A stretch of 64,000 nucleotides of DNA. Source: Ectothiorhodospira lacustris. Its GTDB lineage: Bacteria > Pseudomonadota > Gammaproteobacteria > Ectothiorhodospirales > Ectothiorhodospiraceae. A program made the translations under genes and the position numbers. Numbering within the stretch: the stretch's first letter is position 1; the number at the start of each line of letters is the position of its first letter. The notes under the pieces are model-generated. The model saw only the letters and a list, made by a program, of their open reading frames with translations, was not told the DNA's origin and made no database searches. The stretch covers positions 57,635 to 121,634 of the forward strand of contig NZ_JAJNQN010000011.1 in NCBI RefSeq assembly GCF_022227845.1. Reading direction: 5' to 3'. Shown one piece after another: positions 28,360 through 39,144 of the stretch.

Positions 28360-29439
28360 TCAGTCCGCCAACGCGGCCACCACGGCCTCGCCCATCTCGC
28401 GGGTCCCCACCTTGCGGCAGCCCTCGGTCCAGATGTCGGCAGTGCGCAACCCCTGATCCAGCACCCGTCCCACCGCCGCTTCCACACGGGCGGCCTGGAC
28501 CTCTTCGTTCAGGGTGTAGCGCAGCATCATGGCCACCGACAGCAGGGTAGCCAGCGGATTGGCCACGCCCTGACCGGCGATGTCCGGGGCGGAACCGTGA
28601 ATGGGTTCGTACATGCCCTTGCCTTCGGCGTCCAGGGAGGCGGAAGGCAGCATGCCGATGGAGCCGGTGAGCATGGCGGCGGCATCGGAGAGGATGTCAC
28701 CGAACATGTTTTCCGTCACGATCACGTCAAACTGCTTGGGTGCCCGCACCAGCTGCATGGCGGCGTTGTCCACGTACATGTGGGACAGGGCCACCTCCGG
28801 ATAGTCCCTGGCCACCCGTTCGGCCACCTCGCGCCAGAGCTGGGAGACCTCCAGTACGTTGGCCTTGTCCACCGAGCACAGGCGACGATCGCGCTTCATG
28901 GCGATCTCGAAGCCACTGCGCACGATGCGTTCGATTTCCGGCTCGGAATAGATGATGGTGTTGAACCCTTCCCGCACCCCGTCCTCGCGGGCCTGGATAC
29001 CACGGGGCTTGCCGAAGTAGGCACCACCGGTCAGCTCGCGCAGGATCATGATGTCCAGACCGCCGACGATCTCCGGCTTCAGGGCCGAGGCGGAGGCCAG
29101 CTGGGGATAGAGGATGGCCGGGCGTAGGTTGGAGAACAGGGCCAGCTCGGCGCGGATGGCCAGCAACCCCCGTTCGGGGCGCAGTTCCCAGGCCAGCTGG
29201 TCATAGCGGGGTCCGCCCACGGCGCCCAGCAGGATCGCGTCGGCGGCCCGGGCCAGGGCCAGGGTCTCGTCGGGCAGCGGCTTGCCGGCGGCATCGTAGC
29301 CGGCGCCGCCGATGGGGGCCTCTTCCAACGCCACGGCCAGGCCGAAACGGTCCTTGAGGGCGTTCAGGAGGCGGGTAGCCTCAGCGACGATTTCCGGGCC
29401 GATGCCGTCACCGGGCAGGATGAGGATTTTCTGGGTCAT
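28360..29439 (-). CDS. leuB: 3-Isopropylmalate dehydrogenase
   Basis: 359 residues. NAD-dependent oxidative decarboxylation in leucine synthesis. It has [10 protein letters not shown] at the N terminus, the substrate arginines in [11 protein letters not shown], and the metal/cofactor block [14 protein letters not shown] near the C terminus. It is in a leuC-leuD-leuB-asd order; a repeat-filled gap of about 220 bp separates it from leuD. Confidence 0.98.
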   Translation of the reverse strand: MTQKILILPGDGIGPEIVAEATRLLNALKDRFGLAVALEEAPIGGAGYDAAGKPLPDETLALARAADAILLGAVGGPRYDQLAWELRPERGLLAIRAELALFSNLRPAILYPQLASASALKPEIVGGLDIMILRELTGGAYFGKPRGIQAREDGVREGFNTIIYSEPEIERIVRSGFEIAMKRDRRLCSVDKANVLEVSQLWREVAERVARDYPEVALSHMYVDNAAMQLVRAPKQFDVIVTENMFGDILSDAAAMLTGSIGMLPSASLDAEGKGMYEPIHGSAPDIAGQGVANPLATLLSVAMMLRYTLNEEVQAARVEAAVGRVLDQGLRTADIWTEGCRKVGTREMGEAVVAALAD

Positions 29440-29491
29440 GGATGTCGATTCTCTGCGATGAATGGAATTGAAAAGCCCTTTCTCCGGCTCT

Positions 29492-29655
29492 CCCCCTCAC
29501 CCCAACCCCTCTCCCACGAGGGGAAAGAGGCTGCACATGCCGCTCACCTCCCATGCGGGGAAAGAGGCTGCCCATGCCCCCACCTCACCATGTGGAGAGA
29601 GGGGCTGCACATTACCCCCCTTCTCCCCTTGGGGGAGAAGGGCCGGGGATGAGGG
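29492..29655. repeat. Cluster of REP-like palindromes between leuD and leuB
   Basis: At least three, probably four, units of the family fill most of this gap: a CCCTCACCCC plus CCTCTCCC / GGGGAAAGAGG unit at about 29492-29530, two degenerate GGGGAAAGAGG or GGAGAGAGG copies at about 29545-29607, and a good CCCTTCTCCCC / GGGGGAGAAGGG hairpin with its CCGGGGATGAGGG tail at 29616-29655. This is the densest cluster in the window. Confidence 0.75.
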
Positions 29656-29663
29656 GAAAAGGC

Positions 29664-30299
29664 TCAGAACAGCCAAGGCGCCTCGGTCCGACGCCGAGCC
29701 TCGTAGGCCCGGATATCCTCCCCGTGCTGCAGGGTCAGACCGATGTCATCCAGGCCATTGAGCAGGCAGTGACGCCGGAAGGGGTCCACCTGGAACGGGA
29801 AGGACTCCCCGGACGGGGTTACCACGGTCTGGGCATGAAGGTCCACGGTCAGCGTGTAGCCCGGCGTCGCCTCGGCCTCGCGGAACAACTGATCGACAAT
29901 GGCCTCGTCCAGGATCAGGGGCAACAGTCCGTTCTTGAAACTGTTGTTGAAGAAGATGTCCGCAAAGCTCGGCGCGATGACCACGCGAAAACCATAGTTG
30001 GTCAGGGCCCACACCGCGTGTTCGCGAGAGGAGCCGCAGCCGAAGTTCTTGCGCGCCAGCAGGATCTGCGCCCCCTCATAGCGGGACTGGTTGAGGACGA
30101 AATCGGGGTTGATCTTGCGCCGGCCGTGATCCATGCCCGGTTCGCCCGGATCCAGGTAGCGCCAGTCGTCAAACAGATTGGGACCGAAACCGGTCCGTTT
30201 CACGGACTTCAGATACTGCTTGGGAATGATGGCGTCCGTATCCACGTTGGAACGATCCAATGGACAGACCAGGGCGTTGAGTGTCTCGAATTTTTCCAT
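29664..30299 (-). CDS. leuD: 3-Isopropylmalate dehydratase small subunit
   Basis: 211 residues. Swivel domain of isopropylmalate isomerase, partner of LeuC. It has [15 protein letters not shown] near the N terminus and the substrate loop [14 protein letters not shown]. It starts 17 bp after leuC. Confidence 0.98.
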   Translation of the reverse strand: MEKFETLNALVCPLDRSNVDTDAIIPKQYLKSVKRTGFGPNLFDDWRYLDPGEPGMDHGRRKINPDFVLNQSRYEGAQILLARKNFGCGSSREHAVWALTNYGFRVVIAPSFADIFFNNSFKNGLLPLILDEAIVDQLFREAEATPGYTLTVDLHAQTVVTPSGESFPFQVDPFRRHCLLNGLDDIGLTLQHGEDIRAYEARRRTEAPWLF

Positions 30300-30316
30300 C
30301 GCTGCGGTACCTTTTA

Positions 30317-31723
30317 TCAGTTGAGCTCACGCACGTCCGCGAACCGGCCCGTCACCGCCGCCGCGGCGGCCATGGCCGGACTCACCAGATGGGTGCGGCC
30401 ACCCAACCCCTGACGACTCTCGAAATTGCGGTTGGAAGTGGAGGCGCAGCGCTCGCCGGGCTCAAGCCGGTCCGCATTCATGGCCAGGCACATGGAGCAG
30501 CCCGGCTCCCGCCACTCAAACCCGGCATCCAGGAAGATGCGGTCCAGACCTTCCGCCTCGGCCTGCTGCTTTACCAGCCCGGAACCGGGCACCACCATGG
30601 CCAGCTTCACGTTCCCGGCCACGCGACGACCCTTGACCACCTCGGCGGCGGCGCGGATATCCTCCAGGCGTGCATTGGTGCAGGAACCGATGAAGATCTT
30701 GTCCACGGTGACGTCGGTGATGGGCGTGCCGGCGGTCAGCCCCATGTATTCCAGGGCCCGGCGCATGCCGTTGGCCTTCACCTCGTCAGTCACCTCGTCC
30801 GGGTTGGGGACCTTGCCGGAGACCGGCAACACCATTTCTGGCGAGGTGCCCCAGGTGACCTGGGGTTCGATGCGGGCGGCATCGATGTGAACCACCCGGT
30901 CGAACCGGGCATCGGGATCGGAACGCAGTTCGCGCCAGGCCTCCACCGCTTGGTGCCAGTACGCCCCCTTGGGCGCAAAGGGCCGACCCTTCACGTAATC
31001 GATGGTGGTATCGTCCACCGCCACCATGCCGGCACGGGCACCGGCCTCGATGGCCATGTTGCAGACGGTCATGCGTCCTTCCATGGACAGGGCGCGAATC
31101 GCATCACCGCCGAACTCGATGGCGTAGCCGGTACCACCGGCGGTACCGATCTCGCCGATGATGGCCAGCACGATGTCCTTGGCGGTGACCCCGGGACCCA
31201 CCTGCCCGTCCACGCAGATGAGCATGCTCTTCATCTTCTTCTGCAACAGGCACTGGGTGGCCAGCACATGCTCCACCTCGGAGGTGCCGATGCCCATGGA
31301 CAGGGCACCAAAGGCCCCGTGGGTAGAGGTATGAGAATCACCGCAGACCACCGTCATGCCCGGCAGGGTCGCCCCCTGCTCCGGCCCGATCACGTGGACG
31401 ATGCCCTGACGGATGTCCCCCATGGGGAAGAAGGTGAGCCCGAAATGCCGCACGTTCTGCTGCAGGGTCTCCACCTGGGTACGGGAGACCGGGTCTGCGA
31501 TGCCCTGATCCCGATCACGGGTGGGCACGTTATGGTCGGGGACCGCCACCACGGAATGGCTGCGCCAGAGCTTGCGAGCGGTCAGCCGCAGGCCTTCGAA
31601 GGCCTGGGGTGAGGTCACCTCGTGGACCAGGTGACGGTCGATATACAAAAGTGCCGTGCCGTCCTCTTCGGTACGGACCACGTGGGCATCCCAGAGCTTG
31701 TCGTAAAGGGTCTTTGCAGTCAT
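30317..31723 (-). CDS. leuC: 3-Isopropylmalate dehydratase large subunit
   Basis: 468 residues. Aconitase-type [4Fe-4S] subunit. Cluster cysteines are in [12 protein letters not shown] and the PGCSMC motif. [13 protein letters not shown] is the substrate-site block. The frame is open to 31765, but the ATG at 31723 has GAGG 8 nt upstream and the usual [11 protein letters not shown] start. It is the first gene of leuCDB; its promoter and a LysR-type operator lie directly upstream, facing the regulator gene. Confidence 0.98.
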   Translation of the reverse strand: MTAKTLYDKLWDAHVVRTEEDGTALLYIDRHLVHEVTSPQAFEGLRLTARKLWRSHSVVAVPDHNVPTRDRDQGIADPVSRTQVETLQQNVRHFGLTFFPMGDIRQGIVHVIGPEQGATLPGMTVVCGDSHTSTHGAFGALSMGIGTSEVEHVLATQCLLQKKMKSMLICVDGQVGPGVTAKDIVLAIIGEIGTAGGTGYAIEFGGDAIRALSMEGRMTVCNMAIEAGARAGMVAVDDTTIDYVKGRPFAPKGAYWHQAVEAWRELRSDPDARFDRVVHIDAARIEPQVTWGTSPEMVLPVSGKVPNPDEVTDEVKANGMRRALEYMGLTAGTPITDVTVDKIFIGSCTNARLEDIRAAAEVVKGRRVAGNVKLAMVVPGSGLVKQQAEAEGLDRIFLDAGFEWREPGCSMCLAMNADRLEPGERCASTSNRNFESRQGLGGRTHLVSPAMAAAAAVTGRFADVRELN

Positions 31724-31752
31724 CACGCTTACCTCGGTGTACGCTGGGAATG

Positions 31753-31781
31753 AGGATAGGCGCATCCGTTTGATAACACAA
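31753..31781 (-). promoter_or_regulatory. Putative sigma-70 promoter of leuC
   Basis: Minus strand -35 TTGTGT (31776-31781), 17-nt spacer, -10 TATCCT (31753-31758). The poor -35 suits an activator-dependent promoter, and the LysR-type box abuts it. Confidence 0.55.
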
Positions 31782-31800
31782 ATTCATGTTATTCATGAAT
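31782..31800. promoter_or_regulatory. LysR-type operator between leuC and the regulator
   Basis: Perfect 7-5-7 inverted repeat ATTCATG-TTATT-CATGAAT, which contains the T-N11-A LysR signature. It is centred about 45 bp upstream of the predicted leuC start and is in the right place for activation of leuCDB and autocontrol. Confidence 0.7.
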
Positions 31801-31839
31801 AAGATTCCCACAAAGAATGAGTGCTCCGATCCAGGGCCA

Positions 31840-31876
31840 CCCCTCATCCCCGGCCCTTCTCCCACGGCGGGAGAAG
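31840..31876. repeat. REP-like palindrome upstream of the LysR gene
   Basis: CCCTCATCCCCGGCCC followed by CTTCTCCC / GGGAGAAG, the same layout as at 7062-7100. It lies in the leader of the LysR gene. Confidence 0.7.
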
Positions 31877-31917
31877 AGAGAAGACCAGTGTCGTCCACTC
31901 TGCCATGATGTTCCCCC

Positions 31918-32790
31918 ATGCTCATCGATAATCTGAAAGCCTTCACCGCCGTTGCTTCTTCCGGCTCATTTTCCCGGGCCGCGGAGGTGCTGCACCTGAC
32001 CCAGCCGGCGGTGAGCAAGCGGGTGGCCGCCCTGGAAGAAGAGCTGGGACGCCGGCTGTTCGATCGCATCGGGCGCCAGGTCGGCCTGACCGAGGCGGGC
32101 CGGGTACTGCTGCCCCAGGCCCGGCGCATCCTGCTGGACCTGGAAGAGACACGTCGGCTCCTGGACAGTCTGTCGGACCGGGTGGAGGGTCCGCTGGTGC
32201 TGGCCACCTCCCACCACGTCGGCCTGCGGCGCTTGCCGCCGGTACTCAAGGCCTTCGCCCGACAATATCCCGCCGTGGAACTGGATATCCGGTTCATGGA
32301 TTCCGAGGATGCCTGCCGGTATGCGGAGCAGGGTCTGGTGGATCTGGCGGTGGTGACGCTGCCGGAACACCCCTCTCCCCTGCTGAGCTGCCGGTCGGTG
32401 TGGGATGACCCGTTGGTGCCCATGGTCGCGCCGGATCATGATCTGGCCCGGGGGGTCGTCACCGCACAACGGCTCAATACCCATGTCGCCATTCTGCCCC
32501 CCGCGGGCACCTTCACCCGGGGGTTGGTGGAACGGGCGTTTTTGCCCCTGGGCATCGCGCCGACCCGGATCCTGGAGACCAATTACCTGGAAACCATTCA
32601 GATGATGGTCGGCATCGGGCTGGGCTGGGGGGTATTGCCCCTGTCCATGGGGGAATCCCTGCAACGGCCGGCGCTGGAGGGTTTGACCATGGAGCGGTCA
32701 CTGGGCTGGGTCACCCACCGGGAACGCACCCGCTCCAATGCCGCCACCGCCCTGATCCGGCTGCTGGAGGCCCAGCGGGCGATGTCGTAG
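31918..32790 (+). CDS. LysR-family regulator divergent from leuC
   Basis: 290 residues. N-terminal winged helix (residues 1-60; FSRAAEVLHLTQPAVSKRVA is the recognition region) followed by a substrate-binding co-inducer domain from about 90. The divergent position and the palindrome at 31782-31800 suggest that it controls leuCDB, perhaps with a pathway intermediate as effector. There is no clear ribosome-binding site. This gene-pair arrangement is common in gammaproteobacteria. Confidence 0.9.
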   Translation: MLIDNLKAFTAVASSGSFSRAAEVLHLTQPAVSKRVAALEEELGRRLFDRIGRQVGLTEAGRVLLPQARRILLDLEETRRLLDSLSDRVEGPLVLATSHHVGLRRLPPVLKAFARQYPAVELDIRFMDSEDACRYAEQGLVDLAVVTLPEHPSPLLSCRSVWDDPLVPMVAPDHDLARGVVTAQRLNTHVAILPPAGTFTRGLVERAFLPLGIAPTRILETNYLETIQMMVGIGLGWGVLPLSMGESLQRPALEGLTMERSLGWVTHRERTRSNAATALIRLLEAQRAMS

Positions 32791-32817
32791 TGTTCCGGGG
32801 GGCTATCACAGAGACTC

Positions 32818-32855
32818 CCTTCTCCCCTTGGGGGGAGAAGGATAGGGGATGAGGG
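32818..32855. repeat. REP-like palindrome after the LysR gene
   Basis: CCCTTCTCCCC / GGGGGAGAAGG hairpin with a GATAGGGGATGAGGG tail. This is the last copy seen; none was found in the following 31 kb. Confidence 0.7.
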
Positions 32856-32963
32856 AGAGGCCTGGGACAAGCGCTGTGCCGGCCCTACCCCCTGTTGTCT
32901 TTCAACATCGGTGCATCTTGTATTGCATCATCAAGGGTACGTCGCCATCAAGATGCATGGAGG

Positions 32964-34142
32964 TTAGTGGTTGCTTCGGGAAGATGGGGCACGCCCCCAG
33001 GCGGCCTTCCAGGCCCGGCTGCCGGCCATGGCGGCCAGCCAGCCCAGACCCGCCATCACCGAGGCCATCACATAGACCCAGGCCGGCCCCAGACCCTCCC
33101 AGACATAGCCGCTGATCAGGGCACCGATAGCTCCGCCCATGCCGAAACTCAGGGAGGAATACAAGGCCTGCCCCCTGCCCTGCTGGCGCCCCACGAAGAA
33201 CTGATGCACCAGGGAAATGGCGGCCGCATGATAGAGCCCGTAACTGGCCGCGTGCATGAGCTGCACCAGGATGATGATGGGCAGACTGTCCACGAACACC
33301 GGCAGCAGGGCCCAGCGCACCATGGTAACGAACATGGCCACTGCCAGCAGCGGCCAGGCGCCGAAACGGGGCAGCCACCGGTGCATCATGAGGAACACAC
33401 CCACCTCCGCCAGCACGCCCAGGGCCCAGAGATAACCGGCCATGGTCCGGGTGTAGCCGTTGAGTTCCAGATACAGGGTGAAGAAGGCGTAATAGGGACC
33501 ATGACTGGCCTGCATCAGGAAACAGGCCACCAGCAGCAGGATCACCGCCGGGCTGGACAGGGTGGACCAGAGGGAGACGGGAGCGGATTCGTGCACCGGC
33601 GCCTGACCGTCACGGACCTGCAGGGTACTCAGCCACATGAGCCCCAGCAGCACCAGCACGATCCAGGGCAGGACAGCCACATCCACCCGCTCGAACACCG
33701 CCCCCAGGGAACCCACGGAGAGCACGAAACCGATGGACCCCCAGAGCCGGATGCGGCTGTAGGCATGGGTGCTCTTGCCCAGGTGGTTCATGGTGGTGGC
33801 CTCGAACTGGGGCAAGGCCGCGTTCCAGAAGAAGCTGAACAGGGCCATCACCACGGCGATCCACCAGTAGCCGCTGTAGAACAGCAGCCCGGAAAAGCTC
33901 AGCATGGCCAGGGCCGCGGCGATGCGGATGACCAGGGTGCGGCGCCCCGTATGATCCGCCACCCAGCCCCAGACATTGGGGGCGATGATCTTGGTGGCCA
34001 GCACGATGGCCATCAGTTCACCGATCTGTCCGGCGGAGAACCCCTGCTCGTTCAGATACAGCCCCCAGTAGGGCATGAAGGCGCCGATACTGGCGAAGTA
34101 GAAAAAGTAAAAGCTGGAGAGTTTCCAGTAGGCGGCAGGCAT
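32964..34142 (-). CDS. MFS transporter (HcaT/MFS_1-like)
   Basis: 392 residues, strongly hydrophobic and consistent with about 12 membrane helices. It has DHTGRRTLVIR in the loop between helices 2 and 3, and RLWGSIGFVLSVGS, a block typical of the phenylpropionate/nucleoside symporter-like group. Substrate unknown. It lies 34 bp downstream of aroC and may be co-transcribed with hemN-aroC. Confidence 0.85.
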   Translation of the reverse strand: MPAAYWKLSSFYFFYFASIGAFMPYWGLYLNEQGFSAGQIGELMAIVLATKIIAPNVWGWVADHTGRRTLVIRIAAALAMLSFSGLLFYSGYWWIAVVMALFSFFWNAALPQFEATTMNHLGKSTHAYSRIRLWGSIGFVLSVGSLGAVFERVDVAVLPWIVLVLLGLMWLSTLQVRDGQAPVHESAPVSLWSTLSSPAVILLLVACFLMQASHGPYYAFFTLYLELNGYTRTMAGYLWALGVLAEVGVFLMMHRWLPRFGAWPLLAVAMFVTMVRWALLPVFVDSLPIIILVQLMHAASYGLYHAAAISLVHQFFVGRQQGRGQALYSSLSFGMGGAIGALISGYVWEGLGPAWVYVMASVMAGLGWLAAMAGSRAWKAAWGRAPSSRSNH

Positions 34143-34176
34143 GGGGTTTTACGTGATGGCGCGGCGGGGCAGCCGC

Positions 34177-35277
34177 TCAGGGCTGTCCCGCGGGAACGTC
34201 CGCCATGGTCACCGACACATCGCCGTTCTGTCCCCGATGCCGCAGGGCATGGTCCATCAGGACGATGGCCAGCATGGCCTCGGCAATGGGGGTGGCGCGA
34301 ATGCCCACGCAGGGGTCGTGACGTCCGGTGGTGATCACCTCGATGGGCTGGCCATCCACGTCCAGGGAGCGCCCCGGGATGCGCAGGCTGGAAGTCGGTT
34401 TCAGGGCGATGCTGACGCGAATGTCCTGGCCGCTGGAGATGCCTCCCAGCACGCCTCCGGCATGGTTGGAGGCAAAACCCTTGGGCAGCATCTCGTCCCG
34501 GTGCTCGGTGCCCTTCTGCTCCACGCAGGCGAAGCCGTCACCGATCTCCACCGCCTTGACCGCATTGATACCCATCATGGCATGGGCGATATCCGCATCC
34601 AGACGATCAAAGATGGGCTCGCCCCAGCCGGGGGGCAGCCCGGTGGCCACCACGTTGATGCGGGCGCCGATGGAGTCGCCGGACTTGCGCAACTCGTCCA
34701 TGTAGGCCTCCATCTCCGGCACCCGGTCCGGATCCGGACAGAAAAAGGGGTTGGTCTCCACCACGGACCAGTCCACCTGCCGGGCGCGGATGGGGCCGAG
34801 CTGGGCCAGATAGCCCCGCACCTGGACGCCGAAACGCTCCCGGAGGTATTTCTTGGCAATGGCCCCGGCCGCCACCCGCATGGCGGTCTCCCGGGCGGAG
34901 CTGCGGCCGCCGCCCCGGTAATCCCGCAGGCCGTATTTCTTGTGGTAGGTATAATCCGCATGGCCCGGCCGGAACTGCCGGGCAATGTCGGCGTAGTCCC
35001 TGGAGCGCTGATCGGTATTCTCGATCATCAGGGCGATGGGCGTGCCGGTGGTGCGCCCCTCGAACACGCCGGAGAGGATCTTCACCTGGTCTGGTTCCCG
35101 ACGCTGGGTGGTGTGCCGGGTCTTGCCCGGCCGCCGCCGCTCCAGATCCTGCTGCAGGTCGGCCTCGCACAGGGCCAATCCGGGCGGACAGCCATCGACG
35201 ATACAGCCGATGGCCGGCCCGTGGCTCTCACCGAAGCCGGTGACCGTGAACAGCTTGCCGATGGTGTTGCCCGACAC
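34177..35277 (-). CDS. aroC: Chorismate synthase
   Basis: 366 residues. Forms chorismate from EPSP with reduced FMN. Signature blocks are [18 protein letters not shown] near the N terminus, the [11 protein letters not shown] loop (about 125-135) and FKPTSS-like [12 protein letters not shown]. The start is GTG at 35277, 2 nt after the hemN stop; the ribosome-binding site AAGGTG lies in the last hemN codons, which implies coupling. Confidence 0.97.
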   Translation of the reverse strand: MSGNTIGKLFTVTGFGESHGPAIGCIVDGCPPGLALCEADLQQDLERRRPGKTRHTTQRREPDQVKILSGVFEGRTTGTPIALMIENTDQRSRDYADIARQFRPGHADYTYHKKYGLRDYRGGGRSSARETAMRVAAGAIAKKYLRERFGVQVRGYLAQLGPIRARQVDWSVVETNPFFCPDPDRVPEMEAYMDELRKSGDSIGARINVVATGLPPGWGEPIFDRLDADIAHAMMGINAVKAVEIGDGFACVEQKGTEHRDEMLPKGFASNHAGGVLGGISSGQDIRVSIALKPTSSLRIPGRSLDVDGQPIEVITTGRHDPCVGIRATPIAEAMLAIVLMDHALRHRGQNGDVSVTMADVPAGQP

Positions 35278-35279
35278 GT

Positions 35280-36668
35280 TCAGATCACCTTGGAATAGCG
35301 CTGTTCGGTGGCCTGGCGCAGGTAACGGTCAAACACCATGCAGATGTTGCGGATCAGCAGGCGGCCGGCGGGCTGCACGGTGATGGCGTTGTCGGTGACC
35401 TTGAGCAGGCCATCGGCCTCCATGGGCTTGAGCCCTTCTAGTTCCTGGTCGAAATAGTCACCGAAAACGATATCGTGGGCGCGCTCCACGTCGGCAAAAG
35501 CCAGCTCGAAGTGGCAGATCAGACGGGTGATGACGTCCCGGCGCAGCAGGTCGTCCGCATCCAACTCCACGCCCCGGAACACCGCCAAGCGGTTTTCATC
35601 CAGGCACTGGTAATACTTCTCCAGGTCGTGGTGGTTCTGGCTGTAGCTGTTGCCCACCACGCCCACGCTGGTGGAACCCAGGCCGATCAGGTCACAGTTG
35701 GAGTGGGTGGAATAGCCCTGGAAGTTGCGGTACAGGGTGTGGTCACGCTGGGCCACGGCCAGCTCGTCGTCGGGACGTGCGAAGTGGTCCATGCCGATGT
35801 AGACGTAGCCGGCCTCGGTGAGCTGCTGGATGGTCTGCTGCAGGATGGTGAGCTTGTCCGCAGGATTGGGCAGGGCATCCTCGTCGATGCGACGCTGGGG
35901 CTTGAAGCGATCCGGCAGGTGGGCGTAATTGAATACGGATATCCGGGCCGGGTTCACCTCGATGATCTTGCGCACGGTGTTGCCGAAGGTATCCGGGGTC
36001 TGGTGCGGCAGGCCGTAGATCAGGTCCACGCTGGTGGAGCGGAAGCCCAGGCGGCGGGCCTCGTCCAGCACACTCATCACCTGGGCTTCGGTCTGAACCC
36101 GGTTAACGGCCTTCTGCACGGTCTCGTCAAAGTCCTGCACCCCGAGGCTGATGCGGTTGAAACCCAGCTTGCGCAGCAGGGCGAGGGTGTCGTCATGCAC
36201 CTCACGGGGGTCGATCTCGATGGAATACTCGCCGGTGTCGTCATCCAGCAGCCTGAAGTGTTCGCGGGTCTTGTCCATCAGCTCGATCATCTCGTCATGG
36301 GAGATGAAGGTGGGGGTGCCACCGCCCCAGTGCAGCTGGGTCACCGGGCGGCTGCGATCGAACAACTCGCCCTGCAGGGCCATTTCCTTGTAGAGACGGT
36401 CCAGGTAGGGACGGGCCTTGGCGCGATCCTTGGTCACCACCTTGTTGCAGGCACAGTAGAAGCAGACCGTGTCGCAGAAGGGGATGTGGAAATACAGGGA
36501 CAGGGGCCGGCCGCTGGCGTTGGTGCCCCGGGCGATCTCCGCATAGCGATCGGCATCCAGACCTTCGTGGAACTGTACGGCGGTGGGATAGGAGGTGTAA
36601 CGGGGACCCGCCGTATTGTAACGGTTGATCAGGTCCAGATCGAAATCGATGGTCTGCGACAAGCTCAT
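35280..36668 (-). CDS. hemN: Oxygen-independent coproporphyrinogen III oxidase
   Basis: 462 residues. Radical SAM enzyme for anaerobic haem or (bacterio)chlorophyll precursor synthesis. The cluster motif is [10 protein letters not shown] (C65, C69, C72, with C74). It has HWGGGTPTF for SAM binding and a C-terminal HemN domain. Consistent with an organism that lives partly without oxygen, as expected of a nitrogen fixer. It heads a hemN-aroC-(MFS) run. Confidence 0.97.
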   Translation of the reverse strand: MSLSQTIDFDLDLINRYNTAGPRYTSYPTAVQFHEGLDADRYAEIARGTNASGRPLSLYFHIPFCDTVCFYCACNKVVTKDRAKARPYLDRLYKEMALQGELFDRSRPVTQLHWGGGTPTFISHDEMIELMDKTREHFRLLDDDTGEYSIEIDPREVHDDTLALLRKLGFNRISLGVQDFDETVQKAVNRVQTEAQVMSVLDEARRLGFRSTSVDLIYGLPHQTPDTFGNTVRKIIEVNPARISVFNYAHLPDRFKPQRRIDEDALPNPADKLTILQQTIQQLTEAGYVYIGMDHFARPDDELAVAQRDHTLYRNFQGYSTHSNCDLIGLGSTSVGVVGNSYSQNHHDLEKYYQCLDENRLAVFRGVELDADDLLRRDVITRLICHFELAFADVERAHDIVFGDYFDQELEGLKPMEADGLLKVTDNAITVQPAGRLLIRNICMVFDRYLRQATEQRYSKVI

Positions 36669-36705
36669 GACGGCATTGGTACCCGGTCTAGGAATGTAAC
36701 TGTCT

Positions 36706-36735
36706 ATTGTAACCGCTCAGGGCGGATGTGCCGAA
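36706..36735 (-). promoter_or_regulatory. Possible hemN promoter
   Basis: A good -10, TACAAT (36706-36711), lies 38 nt before the hemN ATG, with a poor -35 (TTCGGC or TCGGCA, 17-18 nt upstream). A GACTTG-CGC-CAAGTC palindrome at 36755-36769 could be a regulator site. I see no FNR box (TTGAT-N4-ATCAA). Confidence 0.4.
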
Positions 36736-36806
36736 CGTATTGGGGTATTTTGGTGACTTGCGCCAAGTCGGAGGTCATCCCGGTGTGGCTTTCCGGGCCG
36801 GAGCCC

Positions 36807-37712
36807 CTAGATGTCCAGGGCCTGCAGCTGCTCGGCGGTCAGCAGGAAGACCCCCTCCCCGCCCGATTCGAATTCCAGCCAGGTGAAGGGCGCGTCGGGC
36901 AGACGCGCCTCCAGGGCCGGGGCGCTGTTGCCCACCTCCACCACCAGAATGCCGCCGGGGTTGAGATGATCCGCCGCGTCCCGCAGGATCTCCAGGGTCG
37001 CATCCAGACCGTCCGGACCCGAGGCCAGCCCCAGCGCCGGTTCATGGTGAAATTCCGGGGTCAGGGTCGCCATGTCCCGGGCGTCCACGTAGGGGGGATT
37101 GCTGACGATAATGTCATAGCGCCGCCCGCCCAGCCCTTTGAAGAGGTCGGACTGCACCGCCTCCACCCGCCCCTCCAGCCCGTGACGACGGATATTCTCC
37201 CGGGCCACCGCCAGGGCGTCCGGGGAGATGTCACTCACGTCCACCCGAGCCTCATCGAACACATGGGCGCAGGCAATGCCGATGCAGCCGCTGCCGGTAC
37301 ACAGATCCAGCACCCGGCGCACCTCACCGGCTTCGATCCAGGGCGCAAACCCCTGCTGGATCAGTTCCGCCAGGGGGGAACGGGGCACCAGCACCCGCTC
37401 GTCGACGAAGAATTCCAGCCCCATGAACCAGGCCTGACCGGTCAGGTAGGCGGCGGGCTTGCGGGTCTGCACCCGCTGCTCCAGCAGTGCCGTCACCCGC
37501 TCCCGTTCGTCCCGGGTGAGGCGGCATTCCAGCCAGGGACCGGTCATGTCATGGGGCATGTGCAGGGTGTGGAGCACCAGCCAGGCGGCTTCATCCAGGG
37601 CATTGTCGGTGCCATGGCCGAAACTCAGGCCCGCGGCGGTGAAACGACTCATGCCGTAGCGAATGAAGTCACGGACGGTCAGCAGCCCGTCGGTAGCGGT
37701 GGAATCGGTCAT
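36807..37712 (-). CDS. prmB: Release-factor / ribosomal protein glutamine methyltransferase, PrmB type
   Basis: 301 residues. SAM-dependent N5-glutamine methyltransferase; members of this subgroup modify ribosomal protein uL3. SAM site [13 protein letters not shown]; catalytic motif [10 protein letters not shown]. The PrmB-type N terminus ([15 protein letters not shown]) distinguishes it from PrmC. The open frame runs far upstream antisense to psd; the ATG at 37712 starts the homologous region. It is divergent from psd with only 42 bp between them. Confidence 0.93.
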   Translation of the reverse strand: MTDSTATDGLLTVRDFIRYGMSRFTAAGLSFGHGTDNALDEAAWLVLHTLHMPHDMTGPWLECRLTRDERERVTALLEQRVQTRKPAAYLTGQAWFMGLEFFVDERVLVPRSPLAELIQQGFAPWIEAGEVRRVLDLCTGSGCIGIACAHVFDEARVDVSDISPDALAVARENIRRHGLEGRVEAVQSDLFKGLGGRRYDIIVSNPPYVDARDMATLTPEFHHEPALGLASGPDGLDATLEILRDAADHLNPGGILVVEVGNSAPALEARLPDAPFTWLEFESGGEGVFLLTAEQLQALDI

Positions 37713-37754
37713 GGAAATCAGCCAGTGCGGTTCAGGGTGTGGAATAATACGCCG

Positions 37755-38621
37755 ATGAACGATCAAGTGGCCAACTGGCAGGACTGGCTCAAGGCCCTGC
37801 CCCTGTATCTGCTGCCCCATCACGGGATCTCGCGGCTGGTTTACCGGCTGTCGCGCTGGGAAACCCGGCACAAGGACCCGGTGGCACGGTGGTTCATTCG
37901 CCGTTACGGCCTGGACATGTCCGAGGCCGTCGAATCGGATCCGAGCCGCTATGCCAGCTTCAACGACCTGTTCACCCGCGCCCTGAAGCCCGACGCCCGG
38001 CCGCTGGCCCCCTCCCCGGACGCCCTGGTCAGCCCGGCGGACAGCCGCATCAGTCAGCTCGGCCGCATTCGCGACGGGCAGCTGATCCAGGCCAAGGGAC
38101 ACGCCTACTCGGCCGCTGCCCTGCTGGGCGGGGACGCAGACCTGGCGGCACCCTTTGCCGACGGACACTTCATCACCCTCTACCTCTCCCCCCGCGACTA
38201 TCACCGCATCCACATGCCCTGGAACGGGTCTCTGCGGGAATCGGTGTATGTGCCCGGCCGCCTGTTCTCGGTGGCGCCCTTCACGGTCAAGACCGTGCCC
38301 GGCCTGTTTGCCCGCAACGAACGTCTGGCCTGCCTGTTCGAGACGGATTTCGGCCCCATGGCCATGGTGCTGGTAGGCGCCATCAACGTGGCCTCCATCG
38401 AGACGGTCTGGGCCGGTGAAATCACCCCGCGCAACCCCCGGACACCGCGCCGATGGGACCACCGGGACGACCCGCCGACCCTGGCGCGAGGCGAAGAGAT
38501 GGGGCGCTTCAATCTGGGCTCCACCGTCATCCTGCTGCTCCCCGAACAGGTTTCCGGCTGGCTGCCGGACCTGGCACCGGGCCAGGCGGTCCGCATGGGT
38601 CAGGCCCTGGCCCGGCGCTGA
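37755..38621 (+). CDS. psd: Phosphatidylserine decarboxylase proenzyme
   Basis: 288 residues. Makes phosphatidylethanolamine at the inner membrane. Self-cleavage at the LGST motif (S256 becomes the pyruvoyl group). Other conserved parts are [26 protein letters not shown] and the catalytic [13 protein letters not shown]. The frame is open much further upstream, but the ATG at 37755 is where similarity begins. No clear ribosome-binding site. Confidence 0.96.
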   Translation: MNDQVANWQDWLKALPLYLLPHHGISRLVYRLSRWETRHKDPVARWFIRRYGLDMSEAVESDPSRYASFNDLFTRALKPDARPLAPSPDALVSPADSRISQLGRIRDGQLIQAKGHAYSAAALLGGDADLAAPFADGHFITLYLSPRDYHRIHMPWNGSLRESVYVPGRLFSVAPFTVKTVPGLFARNERLACLFETDFGPMAMVLVGAINVASIETVWAGEITPRNPRTPRRWDHRDDPPTLARGEEMGRFNLGSTVILLLPEQVSGWLPDLAPGQAVRMGQALARR

Positions 38622-38637
38622 GGTGGCGCCCCCGACC

Positions 38638-38670
38638 TTGCGAGCCCCGCGCAGAACTGCTATTTATACT
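38638..38670 (+). promoter_or_regulatory. Possible promoter upstream of the sdh block
   Basis: TTGCGA (38638-38643), 17 nt, then TATTTA, with TATACT overlapping at 38665-38670. It is in the only AT-rich patch between psd and sdhAF4. Confidence 0.4.
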
Positions 38671-38797
38671 CTGATTTGATGCGCCGCGTCATGTGCGGCA
38701 GCCAAATCACGGGGCGCGCGGCCGGGGTCTTCAGTTCATGTCGCCGGACGCAGCAAGCACCCGGACGCCCCTATCGCGGCGAATAATGAGAATACCC

Positions 38798-38974
38798 ATG
38801 AGCGAGAAAGATCACACATCGACGCCTGATGATGAGCAGGCGTCGAAGGCGGGCGATTCACTGCCCCCTCCGTCCGCCACGCCCCGGCCGGCGCGGGAGA
38901 TCGGCGGCTACCAGGGTCCGGAACCCACCCGCTACGGCGACTGGGAACAGCGCGGGCGTTGCACCGACTTCTGA
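38798..38974 (+). CDS. Succinate dehydrogenase assembly factor 4 homologue (DUF1674)
   Basis: 58 residues. The C-terminal signature EIGGYQGPEPTRYGDWEQRG and the final GRCTDF are those of SdhAF4/DUF1674, which binds flavinylated SdhA and guards it before complex assembly. The N-terminal half is disordered and Ser/Pro/Asp-rich. Its place directly before sdhCDAB supports the role. The ATG at 38786 is a possible earlier start; GAGAA lies 6 nt before 38798. Confidence 0.88.
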   Translation: MSEKDHTSTPDDEQASKAGDSLPPPSATPRPAREIGGYQGPEPTRYGDWEQRGRCTDF

Positions 38975-39144
38975 CAGCCGGCCACCTCGGCCTGCCGGGC
39001 AGCACACTGGCAGCCGCCGCCCTTGCATATCGCATGACAGAACGACCTTCCCCGGCCCGGAACGCCATGGCGTGCAAGGGTTTCGGGGTAGCAGACCGTC
39101 AACACCCGCACACTGCGGACTCTTCAAGCGGAGCCTTCCAAGCC

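Noticed and set aside
36669..36806. FNR box expected before hemN
   Set aside because: No TTGAT-N4-ATCAA found; only an unrelated GACTTG/CAAGTC palindrome.
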